Positions 34,117 through 45,767 of a stretch of 64,000 nt of DNA are shown here, one piece after another. Origin of the DNA: Ctenosaura bakeri. Its lineage: Eukaryota > Chordata > Lepidosauria > Squamata > Iguanidae. Position 1 is the stretch's first letter. Each line of letters begins with the position of its first letter. The DNA is taken from the NCBI GenBank assembly GCA_948474755.1, contig CAOLHI010001444.1:434001-498000 (forward strand), read 5' to 3'. Under the pieces are notes generated by a model. It had not been told where the DNA came from and searched no databases. It saw only the letters and a program-made list of their open reading frames with translations. A program made the position numbers and the translations under genes.

Positions 34117-35219
34117 CTCAAATATTTAGTTCCCACCCTATATTGTAAGATCTCAGGCTGGCCTAGGGAGAAAAACAGCCTTGACTATGAAAACAATGGA
34201 CAGTTTGTGATTATAATGCTAACTCAGGAGAATGTAATACTGCATTCCACACCATAACAAAGCTGCAGATATCTCCCCAAGCTTTTCTGTATTGCTGATG
34301 GCCATTCGCTAAGGTGGCTGGGGGATGCTGGGAATTGCAGTCCAAAAAAGTAACTTTACAACTCTGCCCTTGTGCCTTCCTATTTAAAAAGTGCCAGAAG
34401 GCTCCTGGAGCGCCAAGGCGTTTTTGCTGCTGCTTGCTATCAGAGTTGTGACCTCAGGAAGTGCAAACATAACTGTCAACTGATAAAATTATTCTTACGT
34501 GTTGTTTTTTTCTTAAAGTCCTTGATGGGCCCAGAGACCAGGAAAGAGCAAAGGCAGCACAATGAAAAGAAAAGATTCCACATGCAAGCCGCAGACAGAA
34601 GAGAGATTTAAGCTGAAGTTTTGTTTCACTGGTATCTAATTATAAAGGAAAACCTTTCATTAGGACAGTCTCTGGTCAAAGTCTTCCACTTTCTCCTGCC
34701 ACAGAAACACATAGCTGCCCCAAAGCATCACAGCCCATAATGATAACATGCACTTTGAGCCTAGAATGGACGTGGCTATGGAAGCATGCGGCAGGATTTC
34801 CACATTAAATTCCCAATTCTGCATTAAACGCAAGGGCAGATGTCTTCACGCTCACAGCTGAAAAAAACAAATGTAACAAAATGGCCTGATGATGCCATGT
34901 ATTTTGGAGCAAGCCAGTACCTTCTCTGCATGGCATAGGACAGGGGGACTTAATAACCTAATATTACAGTTAAGAGCAGGAAAAGTGGAAGCTAATATGC
35001 ATGGCCGCATTAAGGTTTTCATAATACTCTTGTACTTGCCTCCATGCCTCACCTCAACGTATCACTGGGGATGTTTCCATAAGCCCTTAATCCTGTTTTC
35101 CCAGGCCCTAAAATTTCCGCAGCCCCTAGGCACCGTGCCTAAAGCCCCGACTGGATAAGGCAGCCCTGCTAGGACACATATACCTTGAATGGAAAGAAGA
35201 AACACCACAGCAGTAATTC

Positions 35220-35420
35220 TGTGATTGATTGATTTAAATGCCTATCCTGCTTTTCTCCCAAAGCGTTTTACAGGATATAATTAAAACAAAGTACATTTAA
35301 AACAATATATGGTAGAAAGCTGTAATTAGCCAAAATTTAAAGCAGTTTAAAATAGAAATAAAACATAAGATATAGGTATAGCACACCCAATTAAAAGACC
35401 CTGCCACCACACCCAGGGTT
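35220..35420 (-). mobile_element. L2-like LINE 3' end
   Basis: CCTATCCTGCTTTTCTCCCA followed by an AATTAAAACA-rich ladder, the inverted L2 3' layout. Confidence 0.55.
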
Positions 35421-35664
35421 TTATCCAATGAGGCAGGTAAATCGCAATTACAGCAGGAAAACAGCATCTTTGGCTGAGAATATTCACATTATCTCATCCC
35501 TCTTCTGTTGTTCTCCTGGTGGGAGACCAGTTGGAAAATGTTTTGATAGAAGGCTTGTTTAAACAAAAAAGACCTTTGCCGGCTGGTGAAAAGAATTCAA
35601 AGAGGGAGTCAACCCGGACAACTGTAGCACAATGTGTTCCTCAGTGTGGGAGAAACCACTAGAA

Positions 35665-36475
35665 CAGTGGTTCTCAACCTTCCTAATGCCGCAACCCTTT
35701 AATACAGTTCCTCACGTTGTGGTGACCCCCCAACCATAAAATTATTTATTTATTATTTACAATGCCCCCCCCAGCAAAGGCTGCCTTGCCAGTCAGGTAC
35801 GGGGGGCGGGGGCAGGGTAGGGAAGGAAAGAGGAGCTGCCTGTCTCCCCCGGGGAAAAACTCCGAGAACCCCTCCCCGGGTTCTGCTTCTGCTTCGCTCT
35901 CGTTTCTGCTGGGGGGACAGTGTGGGAAAAGTTTCCAGAGTGCCGACCCTGGCCGGGGGGGGGAGGAATCCCAGTGCCTTTGTCTTTTGCACTGGGCGCA
36001 GCTCACCCCCCCGGAAAAGCGCCGCCTTGCGGCCCCTCGGCCCTTCCACAGCGCCCCCCTCGGCCCTTCTGCAGCGCCCCCCTCTGTGGTGAGTGGGGCA
36101 GGGGCCATGGCGAGGAGGGTGCCTGCCTCCCGTGCTGCCACCCCCCCAAAGCTGGCCCATCAGATGGGAGGTTCTCCCGGTAGCGAAGAAGGGGAGTGAT
36201 TTCAGTCCCTTCTGAACAGGGTGCAGGAGGACACAAGCACGTGGCTCGCGCTTGTGCACCACCACTCCCGCTGTGGTGACGCTGTGGCCGCATGCGCTCC
36301 CGCCAAAGGGGGCAGGAGGATGCGAGTGCATGGCTCGCACTTGCGCACCACCACCGATGAGGGAATGGAGCCTAAGACCATTGGAAATACACATTTTCCG
36401 ATGGTGTTAGGCAACCCCTGTGAAAGGGTCGTTCAACCCCCAAAGGGGTTGCGACCCACAGGTTGAGAACCGCTG
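35665..36475. mobile_element. SPIN-like hAT element with GC-rich interior
   Basis: Left end CAGTGGTTCTCAACCTTCC, AATGCCGCAACCCTTTAATA; right end GAAAGGGTCGTTCAACCCCC, GGTTGCGACCCACAGG, TTGAGAACCGCTG. These match the SPIN family of hAT transposons, known for horizontal transfer among tetrapods. The 8-bp flanks CACTAGAA (35657-35664) and CACTAAGA (36476-36483) agree at six positions. The interior (about 35765-36360) is very GC-rich and unlike the AT-rich SPIN body I know; it has no transposase. Confidence 0.85.
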
Positions 36476-36539
36476 CACTAAGAAGATCCTCTCTCATGTC
36501 CTCACCAACCACTCTTGAAATGGTGATGGGATAGCAAAT

Positions 36540-36742
36540 GGCCATTTCCACACTACACTGTTATAGTGCAATTATTCCACTTTCAACATTCTTATGGAAT
36601 TCTGGGGTTTGCAGTTTAGGGAGTGGCATTTAGAATTCCCAGCCAGAGAACTCTTCAGCCTCAGTAAACTATGAACCTCTGAATTCTATAGGAAGTTGAA
36701 AGTGGAATAATAACACTATAACAGTGTAGTGCAGACATGGCC
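36540..36742. mobile_element. Palindromic MITE, long form
   Basis: GGCCATTTCCACACTACAC / GTAGTGCAGACATGGCC ends with the longer interior. Flanks AAT and AAA, an imperfect 3-bp duplication. Confidence 0.85.
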
Positions 36743-37027
36743 AAAGTCCTCCCTTGAAGATCACGAGACTCAGACAGGGCAAGGGCCGGCAACTGCAGTG
36801 AGCTCAGGAGTCAGTTTTCTGTTCCTGAGACCTTTTGAGAACTGCATGGATTGCCCGAAATTCCCTCCAAAAGAAAAACTAAGCAAAACCAAAAGTGAGC
36901 AGAAGTCCATTTCTGGTTTGGGGAATACTGGAGTTTTTAAATGTTAGAAAGTAGAGGAGGCCTCTGGTACTTATTTAAGAGGTGAATTCTCACTCTTGGA
37001 GGCTTCCACGTGAGTCAGTTCATGACA

Positions 37028-37208
37028 GCCACCATGGTGGAGTGATTTGAGCATTGCATTACGACCCTGGGGACCAGAGTTCAATTCCTGCTTGACCATG
37101 GAAACCTTGGACACATCACACACTCTCAGCCCCAGAAAACCCCATCATAGGTTTCCCTTAAGCTTTTCATAAGTCAGAAGAAACTCGAAGGCACACAACA
37201 GCAACAAA
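37028..37208 (+). mobile_element. tRNA-type SINE with ACAAC-class tail
   Basis: CAGCCACCATGGTGGAGTG head, GACCAGAGTTCAATTCCTG middle, CATAAGTCAGAAGAAACTCG then CACAACAGCAAC. Confidence 0.8.
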
Positions 37209-37364
37209 GCAAAAAGGTCACTGGGGTTCTGGCAGGCTTGAGGGTAGCAAAAACAACCTTGGCGGGCCTCACAAGACCCCCGAGCCAAGCTTTACCTCCC
37301 ACAATATAGGGAGATAAAAGTCTTTCTGATCGTCCATACTATCAGACAGACAACGTGTTGTGTC

Positions 37365-37555
37365 TGAATCTTTTTATTATGTTTCAGGTGTGTTTTTAAA
37401 CAGAATGGCTGTTCTAACTGTTTTTTTAACTTTGTATTAATAGGGGTATTTTTTTAGCTGTGCTTTGTTTCAACTTTGTTGCAAGCCACTCTGAATCCTG
37501 TGCTGGGAGGACAGATATTACTGTAAATAAATAACGTAAGATAAAATAAAACAAT
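37365..37555 (+). mobile_element. L2-like LINE 3' end
   Basis: AAGCCACTCTGAATCCTGTG, GGGAGGACAGATATTA, then AAATAAATAA: a diverged L2 end. Confidence 0.55.
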
Positions 37556-38004
37556 TAGTGGCTTCCTGAAAAAACAAGCAATGATGTAACAAACAAAGAT
37601 ACAAACTTAATTCTCCCATTGTGGATAGTCTGGCCCCACAGCATCCCTTTGTTACTCACCCTGTCCTCTCAGTGGATACAAGCAAGGATAGCCCTACCAC
37701 TGGACAGAACCCACAAAAATACCTCTCTGTTTGGCAAATCCAGGGAGGGAGAAGAGCCAGGGTATGGTGTCTCAAGACAGACTTGTGTGCATCACACAGC
37801 TTGCCTTGTACTCCCCACATTGGCCTGCAGCTGCAAGCTACAGTGGAGAATGCTCTCCTGGTACCCATTTTGGAAATGAGATTCAACACCCAGTCAACTG
37901 ATCTAGGCTGAGACTGAATCTCCTCCAAGCCTCCCCAGGAATTTCACTGGATATCAAGGCTGGTACAAACCACTGTGATAAAATGGGACTTTATTGGTGA
38001 ACTC

Positions 38005-38325
38005 ATAGAATCATAGAAGAAACCACAAGGGCCATCCAATTCATCCCCCTGCCATGCAGAAATAAACTCTCAAAAGCCCTAACCAATGGTCATCCAGCCT
38101 CTTTAAAAACCTCCAAAGAAGGAGATTCCACCACACTTCAAGGCAGCATTTTCCATTGTCAAACAGTGCTTACCATCAGGGAGTTCTTCCTAAAGTTTAG
38201 GTGGAATTTCTTTTCCTGTAGTTTGAATCCATTGCTCTGTGTCCTGGTCTCTGGAGCAGCAGAAAACAAGCTTGCTCCATCTTCTATATGACATCCCTTC
38301 AAATATTTAAGCATAGCTATCATGT
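38005..38325 (-). mobile_element. CR1 LINE 3' end, diverged
   Basis: CATAGAATCATAGAAGAAACC start (inverted tail). The minus frame encodes MIAMLKYLKGCH, LNFRKNSLMVSTV. Confidence 0.85.
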
Positions 38326-39014
38326 TTATTAATCGGTGCTTCAGGTGTTTACAGCAGAGGAAAAACATCTCCCCATGCTGTCATAGTCAGTTCCTATAAG
38401 CTACATGGGGAGCATGTGGGAAAAATTAAGTCCCAAATGTGCTCTTATTTTGAGGAGAGGTCAAAGGTATACTTGTAGGAAGAAGGCTTTTCTAGAGTGT
38501 CTGATTAAAATGGACAAAGGAATCTTGAACGCACAGATGCAAGATCTGCTTACCTTCTAGAAGCCTTGAATATTCACACTCACCTCCTCTACCTTGGCTG
38601 AAATATTCTCATAGGGGAGCCTGTTCTTAGCTACTTAGAACACCAAGCCAAGATTAATAATGCAATTGAAGCCTCTGTCTAGTGAACAGAGGAATCTTAA
38701 CCCTCTATATGCATATTTGAGCTGTGTGATGCACTTCTGTCTATTTGAGATGTATAGTATTGTTCTGTGACCCCGGCAAGTACCCCCTAAATCATCCTCT
38801 TTGGGGACAAGTGTTGTACACACTAATGGTTCTGTATGTGGAATGGGAGGGTGTCCTTTGTACTTTGCCTCTGGCAGCAAAATATCTTGGGTCAATTCTG
38901 AGTGTAGGATTGCAGCTATAGCTCATTTTGGTATGACTGCATGCCAGCATTTTTTCAAGTACAGAGACTGGGAATCACTGCCATATAAAGCAGCCTCCCT
39001 ACTCCCCGGAACAT

Positions 39015-39222
39015 GGAGCCCTTTCATGCTACACAATTATGGCACTATGATAATTGCCATGGCTCTGTCCTCTGGATCCTGAGGTTTCTTCTCAGTTGGG
39101 TCACCAGAGCTCGCTGAATGAGAATTCTAAATACCAAAGCTGCAAATCCTGGGATTCCATAGGATGTGGCCATAGCAATTAAAGTGGAATCATAACTTTA
39201 TAATTGCATACTGTAAATGGGC
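39015..39222. repeat. MITE-related repeat (long form)
   Basis: GGAGCCCTTTCATGCTACAC, AATTGCCATGGCTCTGTCC, CCTGGGATTCCATAGGATG, TTAAAGTGGAATCATAAC: same family as 14109-14325 and 18669-18870. Confidence 0.58.
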
Positions 39223-40084
39223 ATATGGTTACTGCATCCTCAAGCATTAGAAGATTTGCACTTTTCAGGATGTAGCAACTTTCCATCTCTGAGATGCTGA
39301 GCAATCTAGCTTCCCCCAGGGTAAGGCAGGATGTTGGCTCTGCACAACACACTGTGGATAATATTAAAAATCTTAATAAAACCAATCAATGAACACGCCG
39401 CTAGCCCTAGACACTGTTGGCAGAAATGCTGAGGAAAGTCTCTGAAGAGAAGAACCGAGAGCAGTTTTGAACAGCCTCTTCCACCTGCTTGCACACACTC
39501 GAACACGCCACCTTTGGTGTATGCGTTATCACAGCAAGCCACACACCCAAGTTTAATTAGACACCCTTCAGGCCATTAAGTGGAAACTAGATTTTCATCT
39601 TTCCAGGGTTCCCAGGCTTTTGGAGCCAACGGAAATTCAGCACACACCTGCAGCTTTCGTAAACCACAAGCAATATCCTACTAAATCACTCAACCTGCTT
39701 TGGCTGGATTGAAGCTGCGGATTAGGTCCTGATTGCTATGACAGAAATGCTATTAAAGATGGTTGATATAAGTGGATACGAAGTTAAATGTGTAGCTTGG
39801 TGGGTGCTATGGTGAACGAGGAATGCTAGAAATTACAGTCCCTGCTTTGTTTCAACCTGCAAGTATGCAAAAGTATGAGAGAAAGTATGAAGGGGAAGCA
39901 GAGAGGGCAATATCAGCCAGAAGCCGCATAGCTGGGAGAGACAGCATTATTCTCTCAGCTTTAAATTCAGTTGCTAAACCCACAGAGTAAGAACAACTAA
40001 AGCAGTTGCCCCAGAGGAAGTGAAACTGTTATGTCAGCCCCATGGGTCTGCTTCAGTCAGGACTAGTAAACATCCTCCAACATT

Positions 40085-40550
40085 TCACAGATGCAAATTG
40101 GATGCATGTGGCTGAGCAACATCAGAGCATGGTCAAATGGGTACGGGAAAGCAATGAGAGTGCAAAAGTTATTAATGGGGAAGGACGCACAAAACTACTA
40201 TTTTGAACAGAGAAATCTTAGAATTCATAGAATCATACAGCTGGAAGAGACCACTCAAGAAATGAGTTCAGGAAAGCCTGAAAAAGGCGGGGGGACAAAT
40301 TGGGATACTAGGAATGGCAAGACATTGCCCCGTCCTCTCCCTCTGACTGAGTTAATACAGCGAAAAGTACTTTGTCACTTTGAACTCAGTTTGCAGCCAC
40401 TGAAGTAAGCCAATGACAAAGGAGGAAAGTAGCAGTAAGAATGAGAAACTGGGACATTTTAAAAGATGCTGAGAAAGTGGGATGGCAGAGGATTCACCAG
40501 GACTGTCCTTGCCAAACCAGGACACATAGACTGAGATCCTAATAAGCTAA
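40085..40550 (+). repeat. Unclassified dispersed repeat with CR1 tail fragment
   Basis: GCATGTGGCTGAGCAACATC, AAAAGTTATTAATGGGG, GGCAAGACATTGCCCCG, AACTCAGTTTGCAGCCACTG and GGACTGTCCTTGCCAAACC align with 3240-3910. A short inverted CR1 end (about 40221-40257, TCATAGAATCATACAGCTGG) sits inside. Confidence 0.62.
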
Positions 40551-40949
40551 CTTTGATGATTTGCTTCTCATGCATTGTTACAACTGTCTGTGTGTGTGCT
40601 TTCTCACCTACTGTTGAATAAGCTGTCTACCTTTAATGTCACTTATTTGCAAGAACTTCTGAGGTGACTGCTAATAATGCTGAGCAAACATCACAGATAC
40701 CACGTAGTCTTGTTCCTATGTGATGAGTTAATCTTGACTAATTTGTTGGGGGGTGAGGGGGAACCCTTCTGCCTTGTCAGCCAGTTCTGCACATTGATTT
40801 TATGTCTTGTTTCTCATAGGCCAAATCCTTGACCTGCTTAGACAAAATTTTCAGTAGCCCTGTTGGGTCAAGACTTTGGAGCAAATGACCGGGGCCCTAG
40901 GGAGCAGAATTAGCAAAACGGGCTCTTGTGAAATAAGTGAAGCACAGAA

Positions 40950-41027
40950 AACTCCATGATAGGATCACCTTAAGGTTGCCATGAGTCAGAAATGACTTAA
41001 AGGCACACAACAACAGCAACAACAGCA
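40950..41027 (+). mobile_element. tRNA-type SINE, 3' tail
   Basis: CCATGATAGGATCACC, GTCAGAAATGACTTAAAGGC then ACAACAACAGCAACAACAGC. Confidence 0.78.
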
Positions 41028-41107
41028 GGCACGCATGGGGTCTGAGTAGACATAAGACAATTACCTCCAGAGTTTACTATTATTTAACTGTTTTCCAGAG
41101 GTAATTT

Positions 41108-41490
41108 CTTTTTACAGTACAGTAGCCCCTCCAGTTTCACAAGGGTTCGGGACACAGAACCCTTGCAAAAGTGGAAAAAACACAAATAATTCCTGCCATA
41201 CTCCTCCCCCTCCATTCTCTTGTGTTTTGCCCTGGTGCACATGCCTTCCTTCTCTGAGTCCAGGCAAAACAATGGGATGAGAGCAGGAAGGCATATGTGT
41301 GCCTTGCTTCTCCACAAGCAGCGATTCCCCGCTCCCATTCCCTTTCCCTTTTGCCTCAGTGTGCCTTCTCCACACCCAGGCAAAAGGAAAGGGAATGGGG
41401 CTGGGAGACATACACATGCTTTCCTTCTCCATGTGCGGTGCTTCCACCCTCCATTCCCTTGCCTTTTGCCCCAGCGTGCATTCTCCACTA
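41108..41490. repeat. Repeat with about 120-bp tandem units
   Basis: After a reptile-type block (GCCCCTCCAGTTTCACAAGG, GGGACACAGAACCC), a unit containing CATTC.CTT..CCTTTTGCC and a GCCTTC/CCTTCTCCA segment recurs from about 41210, 41331 and 41450. Inverted pieces inside (TCCCTTTCCCTTTTGCC and GGCAAAAGGAAAGGGA) can form hairpins. Confidence 0.6.
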
Positions 41491-41499
41491 TACAATATA

Positions 41500-41702
41500 G
41501 TCCATTTCCACACTACACTATCATAGTGCTATTATTCCACTTTCAACATTCTATGAAATCCTGGGATTTGTAGTTTAAAGAGGGGTATTTAAGAATTCTC
41601 AGCCAGAGAGCTCTTTGGCCTCCGGAAGCTACAAACCCCAGAATTCTACAGGATGTTGAAAGTGGAATAATCGCACTCTAACAGTCTAGCGCAGAAATGG
41701 CC
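41500..41702. mobile_element. Palindromic MITE, long form
   Basis: GTCCATTTCCACACTACAC / TCTAGCGCAGAAATGGCC ends, with a 3-bp duplication ATA (41497-41499 and 41703-41705). Confidence 0.88.
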
Positions 41703-41886
41703 ATAGTTATAAGGCCTTCCCACCTCACACAGTAGATTGTATGGGTTCTATATGTGAGGAATCTTAAAGTTGAAATTCAAAACAAAAAAAAATGCTTCCG
41801 GATAAATGTAAAGCCATTGCACAAATTCAACAGAAAGCAAAAAAAAAAATCAAAAGCCATAACCATCAACGTCACCAGAGAACACA

Positions 41887-42230
41887 GATTGGTTTGGGGA
41901 CTATGAGGAAAAGCTACAGGTACTGGAATAGGTCAGTTGCTATGCAGACGATGCCTAGCAGCAAGGAGGAAGACAGTGTATTCCTGCAGGAACCCAACCT
42001 CTGTATGTTAACAACTATGAATACAGCCTGGATTGGGGAATATGGGGATAAGTTACAGGTACTGGAATAGGCCAGTTGCCATGGGGATGAGGCCTAGCAG
42101 CAAGGAGAAGGAGAGTGTACTCCCTCAGGAACCCAAACTGTGTATGTAAATAACTCTGAATACAGACTGCATTGGGAAATATGGAGCAAAGTTACAGGAA
42201 ATTGAGAAGACAGTTTGGTGAGTTCTTAAG
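41887..42230 (+). repeat. Tandem array of about 140-bp units, Helitron-related
   Basis: Units begin near 41887, 42031 and 42169 with GATTGG.TTGGGGA-like sequence and include CCTAGCAGCAAGGAG and ACTCTGAATACAG. The Helitron at 5260-5665 has one such unit (about 5420-5570). No Helitron ends are visible here. Confidence 0.7.
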
Positions 42231-42476
42231 AGGAAGATAAATACGCTAATATTATATATTATTCAAACATACTGTGGTGTCTTATTGGTGAATCATAAAG
42301 TGCATCAGTCTTAGGGCCTAGTGTATCCTAGACCTTATTTGTGGACATCTGAGGTAGATTTCTTCCCTCGTCAGATCAGAATCACTTTACCATTAAGATG
42401 CTACGCACCCCAAAGACTAAAAATCTCCAGTTTATTTTACCCAAAATGTACCCCTGTCAGCCCTACATTGAAGAAC

Positions 42477-42493
42477 AAAAAAAAAAAAAAAAA
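42477..42493. repeat. Poly-A run
   Basis: Seventeen A residues. Confidence 0.9.
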
Positions 42494-42494
42494 T

Positions 42495-43000
42495 CATCAA
42501 GATTCCTGAGGCGGAATCCATTCAAATCATTTGGCTGGCGGCCTAAACAGAGAGAAACCAGCGTTGCATGTTTTGTCACCCCCTTCATCATCACTCAGCG
42601 GTATTTTTCCCCTCTGGGCTGTTTATATTTCTCACAGACTTGCACAAATGCCTCTCGCTCGCTGGCTATTAATCCAAGCAAAGGTTTTGATCCCCTTTTT
42701 GTTTCTCTCAGCTTTTAAATCACCTCACGAGAGACAGGATTTTTTGAAACCTCCATTTCTCGACCTGGCGAGACGTGCGCGGACACGTCTCGCTTTGCTC
42801 CACCTCAGCCAAAAGGTGAGGCGGGTTAAAAATTAAACTCTCCCAGACCTTTGCTAGAACGGAATGGAATGACTGAGGATTGAATCACCAGGGACGGCCG
42901 CCATGAGAAAAGGATGTCAGCTTTGGACGGGGCATTGCGTCACTGGAGGGGTTTGAATTATGACTCCGCTCGATAATGAAAACACACAAATACACAAACA
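42495..43000. other. Repeat-free block, possible conserved non-coding element
   Basis: About 500 bp with no repeat family, more CpG than its surroundings, and clustered motifs such as CAAAGGTTTTGATC (TCF/LEF-like), GCTATTAATCC and AGGTGAGGCGGG. It is the best enhancer candidate in the window, but this rests on composition and motif content only. Confidence 0.35.
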
Positions 43001-43385
43001 CAGAGAGGGATGGGTGAAGGTGATATTTGTTATCTAGACCTCTCTTCCTTCCGGAGCCAAAGTTTGTTCTTGCTCCAGGCAAGAGCCAAGAAAATACTGC
43101 AAGACAGGAAGTCCTTGCAAGACCCATGCGATGGGAGGCCCAAATTCCCCCCTTTGCCAAAAGCAACTCATTCCATCTTTTCTGTGCCTTCAGAAATACC
43201 ACATGGCATTAAGAAGAATGCTCACTTCCATTCACAATAGTGTCAAGAGTACAAATGTACACAACCCTCATGGACACAGTTATTTTGGATTGATGGGGCT
43301 GATTCTACTTTAGCTACTAGGGGGCACGGGAGACCACTTGTTTGCCCAAAGGTGAACCCCATTATAATTTGAGGACTTACTCTCA

Positions 43386-43496
43386 GGCCATTTCCGCACT
43401 AGCCTGTTATAGCGCAATGATTCCACTTTCAACCTCCTCTGGAATCCTGGGGTTTGCAGTTTCGGGAGGGGCCGGATGGCTAGTGCGGAAATGGCC
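43386..43496. mobile_element. Palindromic MITE, truncated right arm
   Basis: Full left arm (GGCCATTTCCGCACTAGCC) but the right arm is reduced to GGCTAGTGCGGAAATGGCC. A 3-bp duplication TCA flanks it (43383-43385 and 43497-43499). Confidence 0.88.
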
Positions 43497-43564
43497 TCAG
43501 ATAATAATTACATTTAGGGGTGCAACCACACATACTAGCATCCCATAAGAGTATACCCTTACAG

Positions 43565-43905
43565 ATGAAAACCTGGACACATGTGGACAAGCAACATTAG
43601 AGTGCAATCAAGGCAGAAAAAACTACCAATGAGAAAAAAAAATCATTAGCTAGCAGAGGCTGCAGCAGTTTGCTTTTACCTGAGCCTACTGGGAAGGGCA
43701 ACATTTTGCCCCATCTTCTCCTCCTCCCCCTACTGAGCTCATGGAGCGCAACCTGCTTTAGCACTTTCAACTCAGTTTGCAGCAAGTGAAATACAAAGCG
43801 GGAGGAGGAAAAAGAACCTGGGACATTTTAAAAGCAGATAAAAAAGTGGAATGAGGGAGGATTCATTGGGTCTGACCCTGCTAAATTGGGACAGCTGGAG
43901 GGTAT
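43565..43905 (+). repeat. Unclassified dispersed repeat
   Basis: Best-preserved copy: GGACACATGTGGACAAGCAA, GAGCCTACTGGGAAGGGC, AACTCAGTTTGCAGCAAGTG, GGGACATTTTAAAAGCAG and AAATTGGGACAGCTGGAGGG. No terminal inverted repeats or class markers seen. Confidence 0.65.
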
Positions 43906-44168
43906 GCAAAAAACATTACCTGTTACGAAGTAATTATCGCCCCACTCCAAGCCGAACATGGATGTGTATTTTGGGGAAAGGGATTAGATGTGATGGACAC
44001 ACAGCCCCAGCCCCACAGAGATTAAATTTAGACGACGCAAGGAAGAAATACCTGGACCCCTTAACAAATGGTGCACTATACATACAAATTATATATTATG
44101 CTATTTTATATATTATAAATGGGGATGCTGTTGAGCTGCTACTTCTGTGAATCCTCACCTTTGTCGCA

Positions 44169-44329
44169 AACCATTTCCGCACTAGCCTGTTATAGTGCTA
44201 TGATTCCACTTTCAACCTCCTATGGAATCCTGGGGCCGGCCAGCTCCTCCCGAAACTGCAAACCCCAGGATTCCATAGGATGTTGAAAGTAGAATCATAG
44301 CGCTATAACAGGCTAGTGCGGAAATGGCC
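44169..44329. mobile_element. Palindromic MITE with internal deletion
   Basis: AACCATTTCCGCACTAGCC / GGCTAGTGCGGAAATGGCC ends. If one terminal G was lost, flanks CAA/CAA make a 3-bp duplication. Confidence 0.82.
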
Positions 44330-45420
44330 CAAGTTTGATGGGAGTTAGAAAATTACTGAAGGGTAGCTAAGTAATGTATGTGGAACTCTTTGACTTTCCT
44401 AAAGTGCTAAATAAATGCTAACAACTGTGTCTAAATATTATTGCCAGACACTTTCCACCCCATATCTGTTTGCCCTTTCGTTTTCATTCACCTTTGCTAG
44501 TCCTGTTTCACTCTGCATTGCCTTTTACCATGAAAAGTGGCCTTGGAATTATTCTTTCAAAATGGCTGCAGCCCCATTGGGCCGTGGGGATTATGTGCTG
44601 TGGGTGGAATCCTCAACATCTATACTATCCATATTGATGCAGAAATTCTCTTACGGTCTATTTGGCAATCAATCTGAAGTGGATCTATCTATGCAGGTGT
44701 ACACAATGTATTGTGATAGCAGCTTGATCCCACTTTTAAGTCCTGTGGCTCCATCCTATGGAATCAGAAGATTTTAGTTGGGGAGCAATATTTAGAATTA
44801 TCTGTTAGAGTGCTGGAGTACTCTAGAGAATTCTAAGGACCTCTCCAAACTATAAATCCCAGGGTTCCACTGCATTGAGATATAAGATTTAAGGCAGGAT
44901 CAAAATGCTAGCATTGTCTAGGGTGGATGCCCTTTTGGTATGTGAGCACATGCATGCCTTGCTATAGAACTTGAAGCATCAACTTTTGCAACTTTTGCAA
45001 GTTAAGAATGACTGGGTGCAACCTCTCTACCTGGGAGGGATGAATCAACTTAATCCATAATCTAGTTTCCTGCTTTTTAAAAAGAACAGAAAGAGCAGCA
45101 CAATCCCTTCCTCCCCGCCCCGTTGCACTGAGAACTCCAGATATACAGGTTGGTGACAGGGCTCTGTCATCATCCCTACCTGCGGAAATGCAGCATAAGA
45201 ACAAGCCAACATTCCTGAGCAGCCAGGAGGTTTGGCCTGCATTCTGAATCCTTGTTACTGAGGCAAATGGGTGGGAGACCGTGACTGCGGACTCGCCAAT
45301 TCATGTAAATTTAGTAACGGATAATTAACAACTCTTGAATACTGTTGTGGCAAATATGACTGCTCCATTCGCCAACCTAAGGATATGTCATACTTTCACT
45401 TTGAAAAAGTTTTCCAGATT

Positions 45421-45651
45421 GCTTCATGGTTGTGTGCCTTCATGTCATTTCCAGCTTATGACGATCCTAAGGCAAACTTATTTTCTTGACAAGGTTTGTT
45501 CAGAGGGGATTTGCCCTTGCCTTCCTCCAAAGCTAAGAGAGTGTCACTTGCCAAGGCCGCTCAGTGGGTTTCCATGGCCAAGCAGGGATTCGAACCCTGG
45601 TCTCCATAGCTATAGTCCAACATTCAAATCACTACACTATGCCAGCTCTAT
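45421..45651 (-). mobile_element. tRNA-type SINE
   Basis: TTGTGTGCCTTCATGTCATT, CAGCTTATGACGATCCTAAG, TTTCCATGGCCAAGCAGGG, TTCGAACCCTGGTCTCCA. Confidence 0.85.
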
Positions 45652-45767
45652 CAGAGCAAGAAATATTGAATGCACACCTCCTTTGTGGGGAGAAATTCAG
45701 AAATGGCTTAAAAGTCAACATGGTTGGAAAATGACTTTTGTTTTCGTCCATTCACTATAAATAGATT

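Noticed and set aside
35753..36394. Long minus-strand open frame (213 codons) in GC-rich sequence
   Set aside because: Lies inside the SPIN-like element; open because of high GC and low stop-codon chance. No domain, low-complexity P/R/G-rich translation, and several overlapping frames are open too.
41084..41573. Overlapping open frames of up to 134 codons on both strands
   Set aside because: Explained by the tandem 120-bp repeat units; translations repeat themselves and match nothing.
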